Below, piece after piece: positions 47,731 through 60,250 of a stretch of DNA of 64,000 nucleotides; the first letter of the stretch is position 1; every line of letters begins with the position of its first letter. The DNA lies in NCBI GenBank assembly GCA_965153455.1, contig OZ234500.1:1240001-1304000 (forward strand), in the 5' to 3' direction. Under the pieces are notes generated by a model. It saw only the letters and a program-made list of their open reading frames with translations, was not told the origin of the DNA and searched no databases. Both the position numbers and the translations under genes were made by a program. Source of the DNA: Sphagnum compactum. Its lineage: Eukaryota; Bryophyta; Sphagnopsida; Sphagnales.

Positions 47731-48548
47731 TGTGTTTGCATTTTGTCTTTTCAAAAACATCTTTGTAGTCCTTGTATTGAATAGGGATCTCATGTTGCTA
47801 CACCTAGGATTAGGGGTTGGAATGGCATACATAAAGAATGCATCTCCTTTTTTTGTTGCTTGTATGAATGTTTTTGCTCCCACGAACAAAGGTTTGAAAT
47901 GTTTGGATCCTTGATTACCCTTAATATCTCCTTCACGTTTGAGTTTTGCATGTGTTGATTAGTTCTTGTTATGTTTTCACGTGTAGAATCATGTTCAGAA
48001 TCCAACATGCTTGTTGGAAAAACTTCGTATTGTGGTGTAATTTCGTTTATTAATTCAAAATGAAGACTCTTCGTCTTATAATCCATTCAAGGATTATGCA
48101 AAATGAACCATGATAACCCAATGATGATAGGGTTTGTTGGAAATGAGATGCCATTGAAAACAACTTTGGTATTGTCTGACCCAATTGTTATTGTCAATGT
48201 CTTAATTTCATGCGTTATAGGTTTTGAAAAAAAACTCTGACCATTGATCACTTTGATTGATGCTTGTGTCGTTTTTTTCACTATCACCAAGTTATGTTGT
48301 CATACTAATTTTTTGTCGTTGAAACATGCAAATGCCTTTGAGTCAAGAAATGTTTGGGTTCGCACAATCGTGGATTTACCACCTTTAATTATGATGGGCA
48401 ACAAAAAACAAGGTGCTGGTTCTGAAGACAAGGTAGGACCATTTGAATGCATGATGCATCGAAGTCTAGTCTCACAGACCCTACTAAGATTAAATGTCCT
48501 AGGTTCCCTTCTCTTCTGGCCCTTGAGTAGTGGTAGAAGTTGTGGCAC
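47731..48548 (-). pseudogene. Protease region of the gypsy element, inactive
   Basis: At 48,344 the reading is TQTFLDSKAFACFNDKKL, matching the gypsy aspartic protease active site with the essential DSG changed to DSK. After a stop, 48,290-48,087 continues with ITIGSDNTKVVFNGISFPTN and IIIGLSWFILHNP, the typical protease C-terminal part. The linker to the reverse transcriptase (48,086-47,731) is readable but broken. Confidence 0.82.
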
Positions 48549-49647
48549 GTGCTACATGTTGAACACATTTCTTTGGACAAACACCAGTTATGTGGCTTGA
48601 TTTTCCACAGTACAAACAAAAATTGTTTACATGTCGACGATGTTTATCTTGTTCTATGAGTGGTTTGAATTGTGTCTTGTTGATTTGCATGGGGTCATCA
48701 CTGGGTGTAGACACCATATGTTTGGGTTGTAACATGGGTGGCGTGAATTACCTCAATGTTGGTGATGGTTCCCAATGTTTTTTTCCTGTCAACGTTCAAA
48801 AAGTCGATTATCACAATGCGCAACTTGTGCAATTGCTTGACTTAAGGTTGTGGGATCAGACATGGTCAACAGAAGGTTCTTCACATCTTTACGAAGTCCG
48901 AACTGAAATTGGTTCACAAGAGTAGCCTTGTCCCATGAAAAGTCACATGTTAGTTGCTTGAATTCAGGAGCATACATAGAAGTTGGGCGTGATCCTTGGT
49001 GAAAAATTCACAATTTGCTTGTTGTTATATGTTCTTTGTTTGAATCGCTAAAATAAGCACTAAATTTTTGAAGAAATGTTTCAAAGTTGTTTAGAAGCGA
49101 AAATTGATGTTTTAAAATAGGTACAAACCATGCTAAAATTATGCTTGATAATAAGGTGCCAATGAGTCCAACTTGGGTCTAGTCATCTAGATAGGGTGTT
49201 GATGAAATTGGATGATGAGATGTACTTGGTTGACGAAACCTCGAAAGTTTGAACGTGTGCTGTGAAACGTTTTTGATAAGTTAATTCGTGGCTCTTTTGA
49301 AGTGCTTCCAAATGTTGTCAATGTTTAGTTTCCTTGTAACTGTGCAATGGATTCATGAAGAGACTAATTTTCCTATTGCATCTGCCTAAGGGCAAAAAAA
49401 ACGTCTTCCATGGACAAAATTATTTGTTTTTTTGAAATGTAAATGGCCAAAGAAATATGTAAATCAAAACTTAGACAAGAGGTGGGTGGTTCATAATCTT
49501 AATCAACACGTTCAAAAGGTGGGTAATCCACAACGTTTTGAAAACTCTTATGTTTGAAGTAGAAAGGTAGTCCACACTCGACTTCCATTAAAAAAAAAAA
49601 CTGTAATGACGACAAAAATAGATGTAGGCCTGATGGGATGTTCAAAT
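48549..49647 (-). pseudogene. gag region of the gypsy element, degraded
   Basis: At 48,977-48,789 comes gag core sequence (YAPEFKQLTCDFSWDKATLV...FGLRKDVKNLLLT). At 48,618-48,577 there is a zinc knuckle CLYCGKSSHITGVCP in the C-x2-C-x4-H-x4-C form, intact. The N-terminal part (49,647-49,000) is full of stops. The first readable piece is MEVECGLPFYFKHK near 49,590. No primer-binding site starting TGG is visible beside the LTR. Confidence 0.8.
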
Positions 49648-50432
49648 TGTCACGGACAGGAAAAACTATAAGAATAAGAACTAAGCCAAGGACATAGTAA
49701 GGAAAAAAAATCACAAGAAATGCAAGCCTAAGTTTAATCCAAAATTAAAAACACAAAGACGCAAGGCAAGAACACGATATATGTTAGAAGATGATTTAAA
49801 CAAAACTTTATTCTGATAACGTATGAAAACAAAGGTTATGACAGGAAGACATACCCAAAATTGGTGTTGAACAAATTGACAGTAATGGGCCTAGTGATGA
49901 CATTCTTCATTTTGCACATTAAAATTCTTTAAAATTCTTCATTTAGCACCTTGTCATAACATTCTTTACCCACGAATGTTTACCAAATTACACTGGTTGA
50001 TCTATAAAATTCTTTAAAATTCTTGCTTCTTTGGGCTTCCATAACATTCTCGCACCAAGAATGTCATAACTATGGTAATGGGAGGTCCTACCCCTATTTA
50101 TATCCCATTGGGGACCTAGCTCAAGGTTTAGGGTTTAGGGTGCACCAACCTAACTAATAATGAACTAAAATTTAATGAAGGGTTAATTCAAAGTTAACTG
50201 AGAGTTAATTAAGAATTAACTAGGACTTAATTAAAAGTTGACCAAAAGTTAACTAAAACTTAATTAAAACTTAATTGTGAGTTAATTAAAAGTTAACTAA
50301 AACTTAATTAAAAATTAATTAAAAGTGAATTGTTATTTAAATGAGAGATAACGATGATGTAAGCGATGATGTAGACGATTATGTTGGTGCTAATGATGAT
50401 GTAAGTGACGAGTGATGGTGGTGTCCATGACA
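49648..50432 (-). repeat. 5' LTR of the gypsy element (right)
   Basis: Starts tgtcacggacag and ends gtgtccatgaca. Pairs with 43,925-44,700 throughout, apart from the hAT-like MITE at 49,890-50,074 and the duplication found only in the other LTR. Contains the ttaactaaaa-type degenerate run (50,160-50,340) and two telomere-like units near 50,125. Confidence 0.93.
49890..50074. mobile_element. hAT-like MITE inserted in the 5' LTR, 185 bp
   Basis: Flanked by an exact 8-bp duplication gtaatggg (49,882-49,889 and 50,075-50,082), the length made by hAT transposases. The ends are inverted: cctagtgatgacattctt on the left and, reversed, ccatagttatgacattcttg on the right, about 18 matching positions. 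The sister LTR carries a single gtaaaggg at the equivalent place and no insert. There is no coding capacity. Confidence 0.9.
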
Positions 50433-51420
50433 AGTGAACATAATGCCCAAAAGTGGGTTAGCACCAAAAGAGGTTTAACAAATGAATCACCTTGACACAT
50501 ACCCACCGAAAAATGTGTGACGAACAATTCTTTCAAAGGGGAATGATGGCTAAAAGCAGGGGAATTTGCTCAATATAGAAAGACTAAACAAAAAGGAAAA
50601 GTTGAGACAATTGGTTTCATGCCATGTAAGCTCCTAAAAGATGTTTCTCATGGAGATGATGTTGAAAGCATTTGTAACATTCACATGTATTACCACCCAA
50701 TTAAGATGGATGTCTAAAACAACTCATACATCATAAACCATCATTTCACACCCACCTTTGATTGCAACTCCAAATTGATGAGGAGACAAATGAATAAAGG
50801 AAACATCACGAAATTACAAACATAAAGCTGTATTCACCAATCAATACAAGACCTCATGCACAACAATGGATCAAATGTTTCTATAAGGTTTAATCAAAGC
50901 TAAAAGCCTAATAACATCAAGAGCTTGAACAATGGACCCTAGGATAGAACTTGCAATGACATGGGAGTTCACCTTGAAAAGTTGTGCAAAGTTGCTAGCT
51001 AAGTCCTCAAGGTCAAAAAGGTTTCATAAATGTTTAAGAACCATATCTAAAAAACCATTAGTTGAAAGGTGCGATGATTGAATGAAAATTAACTTTTAAA
51101 AATCCAAAGAAAGCTCCAAATTCTAGTTGAGTTGAAAATCCACCAAAGAATCCAACCAAAGAATAGACAAATCCAAGGGCTGAAATGTTTGTAGAGCACC
51201 AATGGTTTGTGAGGAGGTTGGGGCTAAAGCAAAGGCAGCAAAAACCTTAGCATTGGAGGCATCACCTCCTTTAAACAATATTTTAAACAAATAACCCCTT
51301 GGGCTATGGAATCCAAGACTCATGTAGCCATGTGAGCATTTTCTCCCACCAAAAGAAAAGGAAAGGGGACTGATTGGGACATACAATAATACAGTTGTAA
51401 CAAAAAACTAGGGCACACAT
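50433..51420 (-). mobile_element. LINE-type retrotransposon remnant, reverse-transcriptase region
   Basis: Minus-strand reading across several frames gives FGVAIKGGCEMMVYDV near 50,765, VNVTNAFNIISMRNIF near 50,680, where non-LTR reverse transcriptases have the first catalytic Asp motif (DvanAFN), then SPAFSHHSPLKELFV and HFSVGMCQGDSF, which corresponds to the G.rQGDPLgg..f box. The far end at 51,386-51,123 (MYVPISPLSFSFGGRK...) probably belongs to the same element. The remnant stops exactly at the gypsy element's right target duplication. Its likely continuation lies at 39,682-40,160. Confidence 0.6.
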
Positions 51421-54400
51421 AATCACCTAGTTGGTCAATCCAAATTGAAACTAGAAGATGCATACATTTGATGGTAGAAATATTCTCCAAATAATTTAAT
51501 TGCCTTGGGCTAAGACCTACATGAATTCCTACTATAACACAAATTTCAACAGTTAGAGGTCTCTAGGGGCCAGATCTTTTTGATCTCCCCTTCTTAAGTT
51601 ACACTGCTTGTCTTGGGATTTTTACAATTGTAACAAACCGTAGAGATCTCAGTTGAAGCTCTCATTCCCCAGAGCAACACTAACAGACTAGAAGAACATA
51701 GGTCCCAAATTTCCCTTATAACATGGACTCTAATGAGTTCACCAAATATAGAGACCCAACAATTCATAGGCTGTCAATAAGTAACATTGACATTACATAG
51801 ACTACAAAGACATTCCCTACTTGCAGAATTGCTTCATGAGTTTGACAAAGAAAATTATAGTCCCTCCACAGCTTGACAACCACAATCTCAGGACCTAACA
51901 GACCTTAATATTTCTTTGGAGTTCCCATCATATATGGTGCTCTCTCATGACATACAAAATGACAACACACCAACAACACATAGAGGCACATAACACACAA
52001 TTTGAAAAGTCGACAGACCGCTTTCAAGATCCCTCATTTCTTCATTATTCCCCCTGGTCATCAACCCTTAAACCTGCAATTACAACTAAACTCCTATCTA
52101 CAGAAGCACATGGCACAGCAAATATTTCATCACCTTCTAAAACAAAAAGTCTATTGTAATGAAAACAACTCTCTTAAGATCCATGTCCTGAGAAAAAAAA
52201 ATCACAACAACTTATCTGCTACCCATCTCCAACTTGCTAAAGCCCCCTCCTCTGTTTAATAATTCTTGCTCTTATCCTTCTCTCATGCCCAGCTCCTTGA
52301 TCGTCGTCCATTAAAGCTCCTTCGCAAACCAAGCCACACCACCAAATATGTGTCCAACCAAAAACCTCGCAACCAGCAAGTGCCATTGAAAATTTAAAAA
52401 AAAGTTGGACATTACCTGCAAACATCAAACAATGTAGAAAAATAGCACAATAACAAATGCACCAGCTTCACATCACCTTCAACCACCCATAATCATGTCA
52501 TTTTCTGCTTTCAGCACTTGACAACACTGTACCATCCCTTAGGGTTTCATCCCATCATCATTCATCACACAGCTTTCTTCTAGTTTTGTACCAATTTCAA
52601 TATTTGGCATACACTTGCCTCATACACGTTCAAAAAACAGTTCTTGGATCCAATACCAGGACAACGCTGGTATGTTCAAAAGGTGATACCAGATTTCTCA
52701 TAAAGGTTGGAATAGAGACCAGTGCCAGGCAGGTATCAAAAAATATCATGCCAGTCTGGTACTGGTATTGGATCTTTCTTCAAAATATTCATACCAGCCT
52801 GGTCTTGGTAGTACCTATGAGGCAGGTACTCGCTCGAGGCTGGTATTACCTCAAGTCCCTAGCAGGTCGTACTACTAAGAGACTGGCATTTCCTCAGGTC
52901 GTAAGAGCATGTCCAGTGGTGCTTAGTATGTGACCCTGCATAAATATTTTTCACATCCAAGGTTAGTTATATACGTTTTTTGCAACCCCACCCATAAAAC
53001 TGAAACAGGAATAGCAAATAGGTGGGGGGCTAATAATAGCAAATCACCTGGACCATCATTACGATGGGCCAATCAGAAGCACTAAGTAGCAGTCAGATCA
53101 TATTTATTACACTCTTTTCTGCAGGTGCTACCAGCCACCGCAAACTGTTCAATTATGTTGAGCCAAAACCATTTTCGTGAGCCAAACCGGCATATTTTGA
53201 CTTTTCTTTATCCAATTTACTGTGCGGAATCACATATTGAGAACCGCGGGAGATGTTATCTAATAGTCTAATTGGTTCCCTAACGCCAGGACCAGTCTAT
53301 ATACATAATACCAGGGTTCCAGCCTAGTACCCGCCCAACACTAAGTAGAGACTAGAGACTGGCTAGAAGGTTATTGATAACAAATTAATAATGAACGTCC
53401 ATTTAAGACAGTTTCAATTGTGAACAGATAGGCATTTAGTATGCAGCCAGACCTATAGCTGAACATGCAATTCAGGGAGGGACCTGATATGCTCAGTGTT
53501 TTAGAAATTCCTTTCTGTAGCCCAAGTGGCCATCATCCCTAAGAAGATTTAGTCACATCTGGCTACAAACCAGAAATAAAGTACAAATCTTTAACCATCC
53601 TTCTATTTGTTTGGCTACACAATGAAAACTAAATATATGAATCTGGTGATTTTTACTTTCTCACTTCTGGCAACTAAAAGCCTCATAATCGGTTGTTTTT
53701 CGAATTTTTTAATTTTTAATTTCACTTTTTGGCAACATTTCGCCAGGAGAAAAAACTCTAGATCATATGCTGCGGTGTCTCTTGCCTTCAACCTGTCCAC
53801 AAAACACATGTCAGTTAGACTTACTGATGCTCTTAATATAACAAGAAGAGGACCCTTCAACAATAAGATGAAGCTCATTTTAACAACAGTATAGCAGTAC
53901 TGCAGATGCAGCCAGTTGCTAGACATCCTTCCTGACTGTGACATAATGTAAAAAGCTCCTGAATCCACAAACAAACCACATGGTTCACTCTGAAATCTCT
54001 AGACACTGTCATCATCTCCCCTGATTCAGTCCCTACATCTAACATTGCTTAATCCTCTCTTTTCCTGAAGACTACAAGAAGCTTCTTCAGGAATAGCTTC
54101 AGGCTAGAAGAAGATACGAAGAGAGAGAGGCATTCTTCCTTTCTGTCTTCACAAAAATACATTCTAACACACAGATATCTGCTTTCTAACTGCAATTGAG
54201 AATAAAAACTTAACTGTTTCTGAAGACCCGAACTCCTTTGTTTTTAGTCCATTCAGCTCTCCCTCACCTCCATCCAATCTCCCTCACCAACCAGTCCTTC
54301 GCTAGGTGATCCGCATTCCTCATTCAAGAGCCAACCCAATTGCAGCAACAAACCCCTTCCATCACCAAAGCCAACTCAAAAGCTCATCTCCATTGAATTG

Positions 54401-55392
54401 CAAACTTCAAACACCATAAACCTGCAAACAAACAAATAACACCCAAACACAGAAACGAACAACAGACATCAGACTTTCGACACCCACAAAAATTCATGAT
54501 GAACAACTGTCCTGTATCTTGGCGTCTTGTGTCATCATGAATTAGGGTTGCTTCTCTCCTTTCATCCACATCCACAGAAAATGTTTGACACTAGCTTTGC
54601 GTCACAATGGTCTCCTGATGGTATTGACAAATGTGGGTCCATATTAACATCTTTTTAGAACATGACAAGAAGCACACACCTTCATTCTCTTATATGGTCC
54701 CTTTTTGTCTGCTGCCTTGTATATTGCTGATGAGTGATACATATGATGGATGGATCGTGGTAAATGCTAGTCTGCTTTTGTAAAGAAGAAAAGGACCAAG
54801 ACAACATCTGGGCCCAATTTTAAAACCTTTAGCAACTTTTGTTTTCTTTGTCATCCTTTTTACCTGTATCAGCATCACTGGAGCTAAGAAGGGAATATGT
54901 TTTGTATTTTTTTGGCTCTGCAAAAAGCTATAATGACAAGGAAACACGGTACATATTCACCTGATCAGAACTTGTAATCCTTAATGCACAGTATGTCATC
55001 TGGGAACAAATATGAGGTAAACTTGTTATATTGGCATTTGAGTTTTTGAGAACTAATGAGAAATCTGTTTTTATTTTGCACTTCTTTCTTTGTTGTTCCA
55101 TTACCTGTAGGTGCATTTTAATGTCTGGTACCTTAAATGCAGCAGCTTTAGCTTTTGAGTTCAATATACAGTTTGCTTTGGGGGATTTTGGAATGCAAGG
55201 GCTCAGTGTGTCTATGCAATGCTGACTGTCCAAATGTTTTGGGTCAGTCCTCATGATTGCAAGCTCCCGGGATGAATTATTGAGGGGATTGTCAATCTGT
55301 CCTCATATGGCTTTTCTTTATATATTCCATGCAAGTGGAGGCATTTACAGGAGTGGGCAATGTTCATTTTTGTACCCTTCACATAAAGCACT
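51421..55392. other. Gene-poor region with degenerate ATACCAG/CTGGTAT repeats
   Basis: No gene recognised. Between 52,640 and 53,340 there are many copies of ataccag, ctggtat and ggcaggta in both orientations (for example ctggtatgttcaaaaggtga at 52,669). Related sequence is at 58,900-59,080 (ctggtatgttcaaaagttga at 59,049). A motif gagcatgtccagtggtgctt at 52,907 resembles the ends of plant MITEs. The rest is AT-rich with no borders seen. Confidence 0.4.
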
Positions 55393-55740
55393 TAGAGAAA
55401 TTTCTTTGTGAATTTAAGGGCACCTTATATGTGTGAAGATCCTTCCTAGGAAAGAGAAGGGACCTTACACCTATAAAAGTGTAAGATTTTATAGGTGTAA
55501 GATGGCTCTAACTCTTCAGGAGTAGGCATAAGGACCCTCTCATTTCTATATGTCTTGTGATCTACATAGGTTTCTTTAGGTCATGATAACAGGGGCCTCC
55601 CAGTTTACAATGGGTAAAGCCTATGGGTGTGGGACATTCATGAAAATGTGGGGCTGTATTCAGCTAAAGCCATACTCAGCTTCCCTTATTTTGGGAATGG
55701 CCCATCCTGGGGCTTTATCCTGACAATCTCTACGTGCATA
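55393..55740 (+). repeat. Dispersed repeat, copy 2 (partner at 35,385-35,780)
   Basis: Collinear landmarks are listed for copy 1. Within this copy a local duplication of cttacacctataaaagtgta / ttataggtgtaag forms a small palindrome at about 55,469-55,503. Non-coding. Confidence 0.6.
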
Positions 55741-56294
55741 CTTTGGTTTTGTTCCACTTCATGTTTGTCATCTATCCTTATAACTGTCATCTCAGTCTTG
55801 TTGGAATCCTCCCTCTTGAAAATTTGATGGTAATAAGTTTGTTGGCAGTCTACAAAGAAGCAATTATTTCTAATTTTTCTCAACCCTCAAAGCAAGTAAT
55901 CTTTTCAAATACATTTGTGGCCCTCGGATCACTTTGCTGCTTTATTTCATGGACAATGATTGTTAATCCATGGATGAGTTGGTTGCTATCCCACTTCTAC
56001 TTGCAGCTATCAGGGTTGGGGAAAACCCATCACCAAGTTTTGAAAGCATGGGTAGAGTGAGTAAGTATATTGTGATATAATCTAATATTTACCCCTTTGG
56101 CCCAGGTTTTGGCTACAAAAGTTGCTTTCTCCACACTTGAGTATTAACAACTCATTCACACTTTTCCCAAGGTTTTCTTGAACACTTTTATGTTCTTCAC
56201 GAACCAATAACTAGAACTTATCATGCAAGTGCACTAGTCTTTCAGCATGATAAAAGTGAGGGTACACAACATTATTGTGATATGACTGCCTAGA

Positions 56295-56374
56295 TTATTC
56301 AGATTCGACAACTCCCAACCCCACAACCCATTATTCAGATTCGACAACTCCCAACTCCCAACCGCACAACCCAT
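56295..56374. repeat. 36-bp tandem duplication
   Basis: ttattcagattcgacaactc starts at 56,295 and again at 56,331, each copy followed by ccaac and a form of cacaaccca. The second copy holds an extra aactccc, a further slip inside the unit. Confidence 0.85.
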
Positions 56375-59300
56375 GACGTTGCAGTACCAGATACATTCAT
56401 TACCTATTGGTTGTAGGTTTCATTACATTGAAATCTTGGTCACCATGAAATCCGAAGAACATAAACTTTGAGTATGTATTGTAAATTGTTCATGAAGGTA
56501 ACCAAAGTCTTTTGAAAGGTTGGGGGAAAGCGTAGGATTTCAAATTTTCTTGTTTCTCAATTGGTATCTTGTTGCTTTGCATAAGCAGCACTATGAAACC
56601 ACATTTCTAGAGTAAGTGAACAGATATACTGAAATGTGTTGAAGCTCATTCATTTGCCCATTAACATCTTCACCGCAGTCCTTTGTCTATGTGATTCCTA
56701 TGGGAGAACCCACAATCACAATTAAATGAGGGATTGGCAATTAAACAACTTACATTTGTTTCCCAAACATCAAGAATGCCACATAGTTGTAAATGTGTAA
56801 TCTTGAGGGCTTGCATTACCTGCTACAACTTAGCTACTCCTGGCATATTTTTAGGGGTTTCTTTTTAGTGGTCAGCACACTATCCAATATCCAATGCATT
56901 TTTTTGGTGTGGGTGGTTTGCTGGTCTATATCTAACCAGGATAGAAAAAACCAGTGTTCAGCGACTAGTTGAATTTTTAAAGAACCACCAGTTGCAGGTT
57001 TTTCTATATTCTGAATTTGAGAACCATTGGTTCTTGTTCTTTGAGAAAACAAATCAAAATGAAAGAACCACAAGTTCTGATCAGTTATCAACTCCAATAT
57101 ATATCCACTTACCCACCAATTCTAATTCAAAGAACTATAACTGCAGTTTCCAAAAAAATATTTAAAAGGTCAAAGAACCAGCCAAAGAATGGTCAGTTCT
57201 TTGCCGGTTCTTTCATGAAAACCACTTATTCTTTAACGTTTTTGAGATAACCAAAAGCAGCAGTTCATTGACTCTGAATTTTCTTGAAAGAACTGGAACT
57301 GGCCATTCTTGATTCTAGAATTTTAAAGAACCAGAACCAGCAGCAGTTCTTTAAAAATTCAAAGAACCACCCCAACACTGGTGCATTCCTGTGTCTAATG
57401 GGCACACAATACTGGATAAAACACTTTCATGTGAAAAATAAAACCTTTTTTTGATGCCTACAAGTGTAGCCTGTGCCATTGGCCCAAGTGTGAACACAGT
57501 AAGGGCTGAACTGATTTTTCCTTCCAAACCCAATGTTTGCAATTTGTTTGAATTTCCAGCAACGAAATCCACTAAAAAATCAATACACATTAGCTCTGAA
57601 AATTGTGAATAAACTCTAGGAAATCTGACTCGCTGAGGGCTTTCCAAGAACATCAAGAACACCCCCAAATTTCCAATACAGTTTTCAGTTTCAATTTTAT
57701 TTACTTTTCATTGAGAAAGTGGTTCAATAATCAATACCTTCCCCACCACCGTGGCTCCAAACAGTCTCAAACCAAATTGCAGCACTCCTACTCATGGAGA
57801 GCTTTCTGAAGATATGAAGAGCACAGCATGAAACATTGTGGTTTGGGAGATCTCAGTGTGACGAAACAAAACAAAACAAACTACCTTGCTTCATAGATAG
57901 ATTTCTTATTTAGACCAAATATCCCTGAAAACATCATTAAATTCAATCCTGGTTCTTGCCTGACATTCTTCCAAGGAGACAGACTAAAGATCATTTAGGG
58001 ACCACATATGATTATTGCCCACCAGCAGACCCCAAAGCAAGTTACAAAACGGAATTCTTCTAGACTGACATTCTTAAAACGAGATAAACTTAAGATGATC
58101 CAGGGACAACATCTGATTATTGCCTACAAGGGACCCCCTAACAAGTCAGAAAACCAAAATATCGTGAATAAATTATATACTACTTTTGTAGGTAATGTTT
58201 TTCTCAATGTTGTTCTTCCATGGATAAGAAACCTATGGATGTCCTTCCATTGCTTCCATCCCTCGCCCACAATTGGAATGATGTAGATGCCAATTGACCT
58301 GTGCATCCAAGAGTCTAAATTTTGTTAAGTCCAAACTTGGACTCTTGCTTGTCATATTATCCTCATTCAAAAGAAGTTGCAGGTGTGAAAGAGGTGAAAG
58401 TAAACAGGAGTTCTAGAGGAAGTAAAGCTGTTCAAATATACTCCATCAATGCCAAATGATAAAGGGTTGAAAGCAATACCAATTCATATGGTGCACAATT
58501 TGCAACAACTTCCCATAATGTTTGAAATCTTGAAACCCCACACAAAAGATAGAGATCCAAGAGCAAATGATAGCAGCGATTTTCACAATAATATCAGAAC
58601 CTCTCCCCACCCAATAGTGCATGCACACCAGGTGTCAATTGAAATCTGTGTACCTAGTTGTTGCAAGAAGAACAGTGTATGTGTCTGGTTGAGGATGTAT
58701 GTAGCCTGAATGGGGGCTGGAGCGAACCAGATTCTCTAGCGACTCCCTCATCTGGCCAAGCTTGAAGAACTTGCCAAACCTTACATAACAGAATAACTCT
58801 CCTGCACCGGCCAAACCTTAATGTGACAGACCATCTCTGCAGCAACTGTCCATCTTACTTACATAACAGAACAACAGAGGTAAAGAGTAGAGACCAGTGT
58901 TGGACCTGTATGTAGGCATCAAGCTCAATATACACAATATTGGTATTGAAAAATATACCAGTTAGGTATAACTTGAGGCAATACCAGCTTTATACCATTA
59001 CCAATCTCATAGGAGAGCTGAGGTAATACCAGGTATATGCCTGCTTCAACTGGTATGTTCAAAAGTTGATACTCCAGTAGTACCTTGGCAGCTTCAGCAC
59101 AAATTGTATTATTTTTAGAAATGCTGAAATTTTCAAATATTAGTTTTCTCAAAGGCCAAATTTTTGTGAAAGAAAATGAAAAATCTTTTGAAATATTCTG
59201 AATTTCTTCTGCAATTAAATCTTCAAAATTAATTAATTATTCGGTGGACATGTCCTGAAGCCACCCTCGGATTGTGGTAGTCCAACATTGGTACAAACCG

Positions 59301-59994
59301 TTGTTGTGCACGTATATTGTTTTTGACATATCCTAGTGTAAGGGTATATACATATTTTCAATTTATTTACCCAATGGGTAAAGGTATATTATGATTTTTT
59401 TTTATTAAGGTAGGGTCTAGGTGAACAAATTTTATAATTTTGGGTAGATGGGTAGGGTCCAAGTACCCTTATCATGTACCCTTGATTTGGCAAAAAGGGA
59501 TAAAGCAAGGGTAAATAATTTTATGTTATGTAATAAAAAATGGGAATTTTTCTCACCTTTGAAATTTATTTAGACAACTTTCATAGGCCTAAATCTAGTG
59601 GGACAATGCACACATGTGATGTCAAATAACAATAATAAAATTATATAAAATTTAGTTTGGTTGCACTAAATCTATTGGTTGATGAAAATTTATTAAGAAC
59701 AATTGTGGATGAAATTGCATCAACATTTGGAAACCCAAATATTAAAAAACATTTGGGGCTTCTATTTGCCATTTCATGGTGCAAGGGAAAAAAATGTACT
59801 CATTTTTCTCTTTACATTTTTCTTTCTAAAAAACAGAGTTCCATGCACACAAGCACAAATTTTAAACAATTAGTGGGAAACTTGAGCATGAGTTACTAAA
59901 AACTTTAACTATTCACCAACTAATAGCTGCTAGAGTTGCCTATTTTTACTAGAAATCTAATGAGCCCAAACCATGCAAACACACAAGGAAACCT

Positions 59995-60250
59995 ATTGTT
60001 GTTGTCAAACCCTGGGCTCAAACTTGAGCATAAACAGAACACAACCTGAGCACACACACACAAACTAAAAACTTGAGCACAAACTTTGAGCACACACATG
60101 AATGGGAAACCTGAACATGAACTGGAAAAACCTACACACACAAATTGAAAAGCTAGTTGCTTGAACTGGACTTGTGTGAATCTTGAACACAAACTGAAAC
60201 TAAAAACTAAAAACCAGAGCTTTGTGCACAGTTTGACACCCCAATCTTAA
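59995..60250. repeat. Degenerate repeat of aaacttgagcacaaac-type units
   Basis: Many variants of cttgagcacaaac, cctgagcacacac and cctgaacatgaactgg follow each other with irregular period. The (CA)n run at 60,051-60,062 is part of it. Non-coding. Confidence 0.65.

Larger units (their letters stand above)
43925..50432 (-). mobile_element. Complete but dead Ty3/gypsy chromovirus (LTR retrotransposon), 6.5 kb
   Basis: Two related LTRs (43,925-44,700 and 49,648-50,432) with TG..CA ends flank an internal region read on the minus strand. The order is gag with zinc knuckle, protease, reverse transcriptase, RNase H, integrase, chromodomain, the pol order of Ty3/gypsy with the chromovirus signature at the end. 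AGTGA target duplications flank it. A purine-rich tract (aatgggaggtga) abuts the 3' LTR at 44,701-44,712. I could not find a clear primer-binding site next to the 5' LTR. Every enzymatic domain carries stops, frameshifts or lost catalytic residues. The LTRs have diverged by substitutions, a 128-bp duplication in one and a MITE in the other, so the insertion is old. Confidence 0.95.

Noticed and set aside
47732-48925. Plus-strand frames of 60-118 codons inside the gypsy element
   Set aside because: They are antisense shadows of the minus-strand gag and protease sequence.
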